A DNA stretch of 64,000 nucleotides, from positions 13,222,876 to 13,286,875 of the forward strand of contig NC_092567.1 in the NCBI RefSeq assembly GCF_037975245.1, given 5' to 3'. The translations under genes and the position numbers were made by a program. Origin of the DNA: Apostichopus japonicus. Taxonomy: Eukaryota; Echinodermata; Holothuroidea; Aspidochirotida; Stichopodidae. Below the pieces are notes generated by a model that was not told where the DNA came from, did no database searches, and saw only the letters and a program-made list of their open reading frames with translations. Positions 63,301 to 64,000 of the stretch are shown here, one piece after another (position 1 is the stretch's first letter; each line of letters begins with the position of its first letter).

Positions 63301-63308
63301 GTACCACC

Positions 63309-63510
63309 ATTACATACAGCTGCGGTCAATACCCACAGCACAGTGTACAAACAATATAGCGATGGAAATCTCAGGTCCAGCTTAAGATAACAAGGTATCA
63401 CGTTTCATCACTGTCTGCATTTTGTAGCAACACGAACAAAACGTCACTTGCAAGCAACAGAAAGTTAACTTTTTCAGATGGCCGCACACGGTTTGGGGCA
63501 AGTCTTCAAT
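63309..63510 (+). repeat. Repeat D, right half of interrupted copy
   Basis: Words aaggtatcacgtttcatc, tgtctgcattttgtagcaac, acttgcaagcaacagaaag, gttaactttttcag and cggtttggggca follow the order seen at 48838-48950. The stretch 63309-63385 is not obviously shared. Confidence 0.7.
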
Positions 63511-63726
63511 GCCTTTTAAAGGGTTCGTAATCAAGCATGTGATATTTCCCAAAACCATGGGAATCCTCATATAAGTCCTTAAATTGTGAAGCAATTTCAA
63601 CTAGCTTTGTGACCATGTCTTGGTGTAAAATGGCTGGTGTAAAAGAAATGGCAAATTGGGGAACCTATTTCGTCATTCAAAGAAGATGGCACGTGTTAAG
63701 TAGAACTATAGTTGTTAATGTTATAA

Positions 63727-64000
63727 AACTGTTATAAAAATGTAATTTTTATAAAACTAAATGGCTTATTCGGAGAAACTGATAAGTACAATAATCCAAG
63801 GAACCATCACAAGCACCAAAACGCCGAATTAATTGTGTCAAACCACAGTATTGCAACAACTCCTGAAGTGAGACAACTCCAGACAATACGGATCCACAGT
63901 ACCAAGTGCCAGCATTTCAATGCTTTCTCACACAAAGCAGAGAATGAAATAAACCCTGACACTATTCAAGAGGTGTGTGTGCTAACTGGCACTAAAGTTT
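63727..64000 (+). CDS. Open frame running off the window, product unknown
   Basis: After a TAA at 63724-63726 the frame stays open for 91 codons to the window end. From about 63763 composition is protein-like (GLFGETDKYNNPRNHHKH, then TTPEVRQLQTIRIHSTKC and ENEINPDTIQEVCVL). No in-frame ATG is present, so it would have to begin by splicing, for example at an AG near 63774. No family is recognised. It may be part of an exon, or of a transposon protein continuing to the right. Confidence 0.4.

Overview
This window is eukaryotic, AT-rich, almost entirely non-coding DNA, dominated by tandem arrays and non-autonomous transposons. There is no operon, bacterial gene, rRNA or recognisable tRNA. The repeat landscape (AGGTCA-rich mobile elements, fold-back elements, frequent 'taggcctag' words) and the large introns suggest a marine invertebrate, possibly a deuterostome such as an echinoderm or hemichordate. 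That assignment is an inference, not a match.

Layout. 1-1790: TA/GATA-rich DNA carrying a ~0.93 kb tandem duplication. 2321-2410: a long hairpin. 4700-6070: T-rich low-complexity repeats. 6250-20830: a 14.6 kb higher-order tandem array ('gagttgcac' satellite) whose orientation flips near 17556; it is interrupted at 10152-10771 by a MITE with perfect 15-bp TIRs and a TTAA duplication. 21150-24480: a second array of ~24 units of about 132-146 bp, most carrying a perfect nuclear-receptor DR1 motif (AGGTCAAAGGTCA). 24930-25385: a promoter-like stretch and a short candidate first exon, phase-compatible with a decayed coding segment at 35357-36043. Between them lie a ~0.57 kb inverted duplication (26113 and 35095), two copies of a hairpin-ended AGGTCA-rich transposon, and a transposon ('REP-B') split by one of them. 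36915-38286: a recent 0.69 kb tandem duplication. 40953-41283: a small element with a 9-bp target duplication. 43096-44068: two phase-0 candidate exons, the best gene-like signal here. 45288-48533: REP-B copies and a hAT-like element with TIRs and an 8-bp duplication. 50002-52702: a third hairpin-ended element. 52703-57570: mostly unique non-coding DNA. 57718-58065 (minus): a possible coding remnant. 59090-63300: two inverted copies of a TIR element, the right one complete with a perfect 8-bp duplication. 63727-64000: an open frame running off the window.

Most open reading frames in the tandem arrays are by-products of periodicity: they exist on both strands and follow repeat boundaries, so they are not annotated as genes. 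The most interesting signal is the relation between the DR1 satellite at 21-24 kb and the hairpin-ended transposon: the satellite monomer is recognisably the internal tandem repeat of that mobile element, in opposite orientation. This suggests that transposons seeded a satellite made of hormone-receptor-type half-sites.
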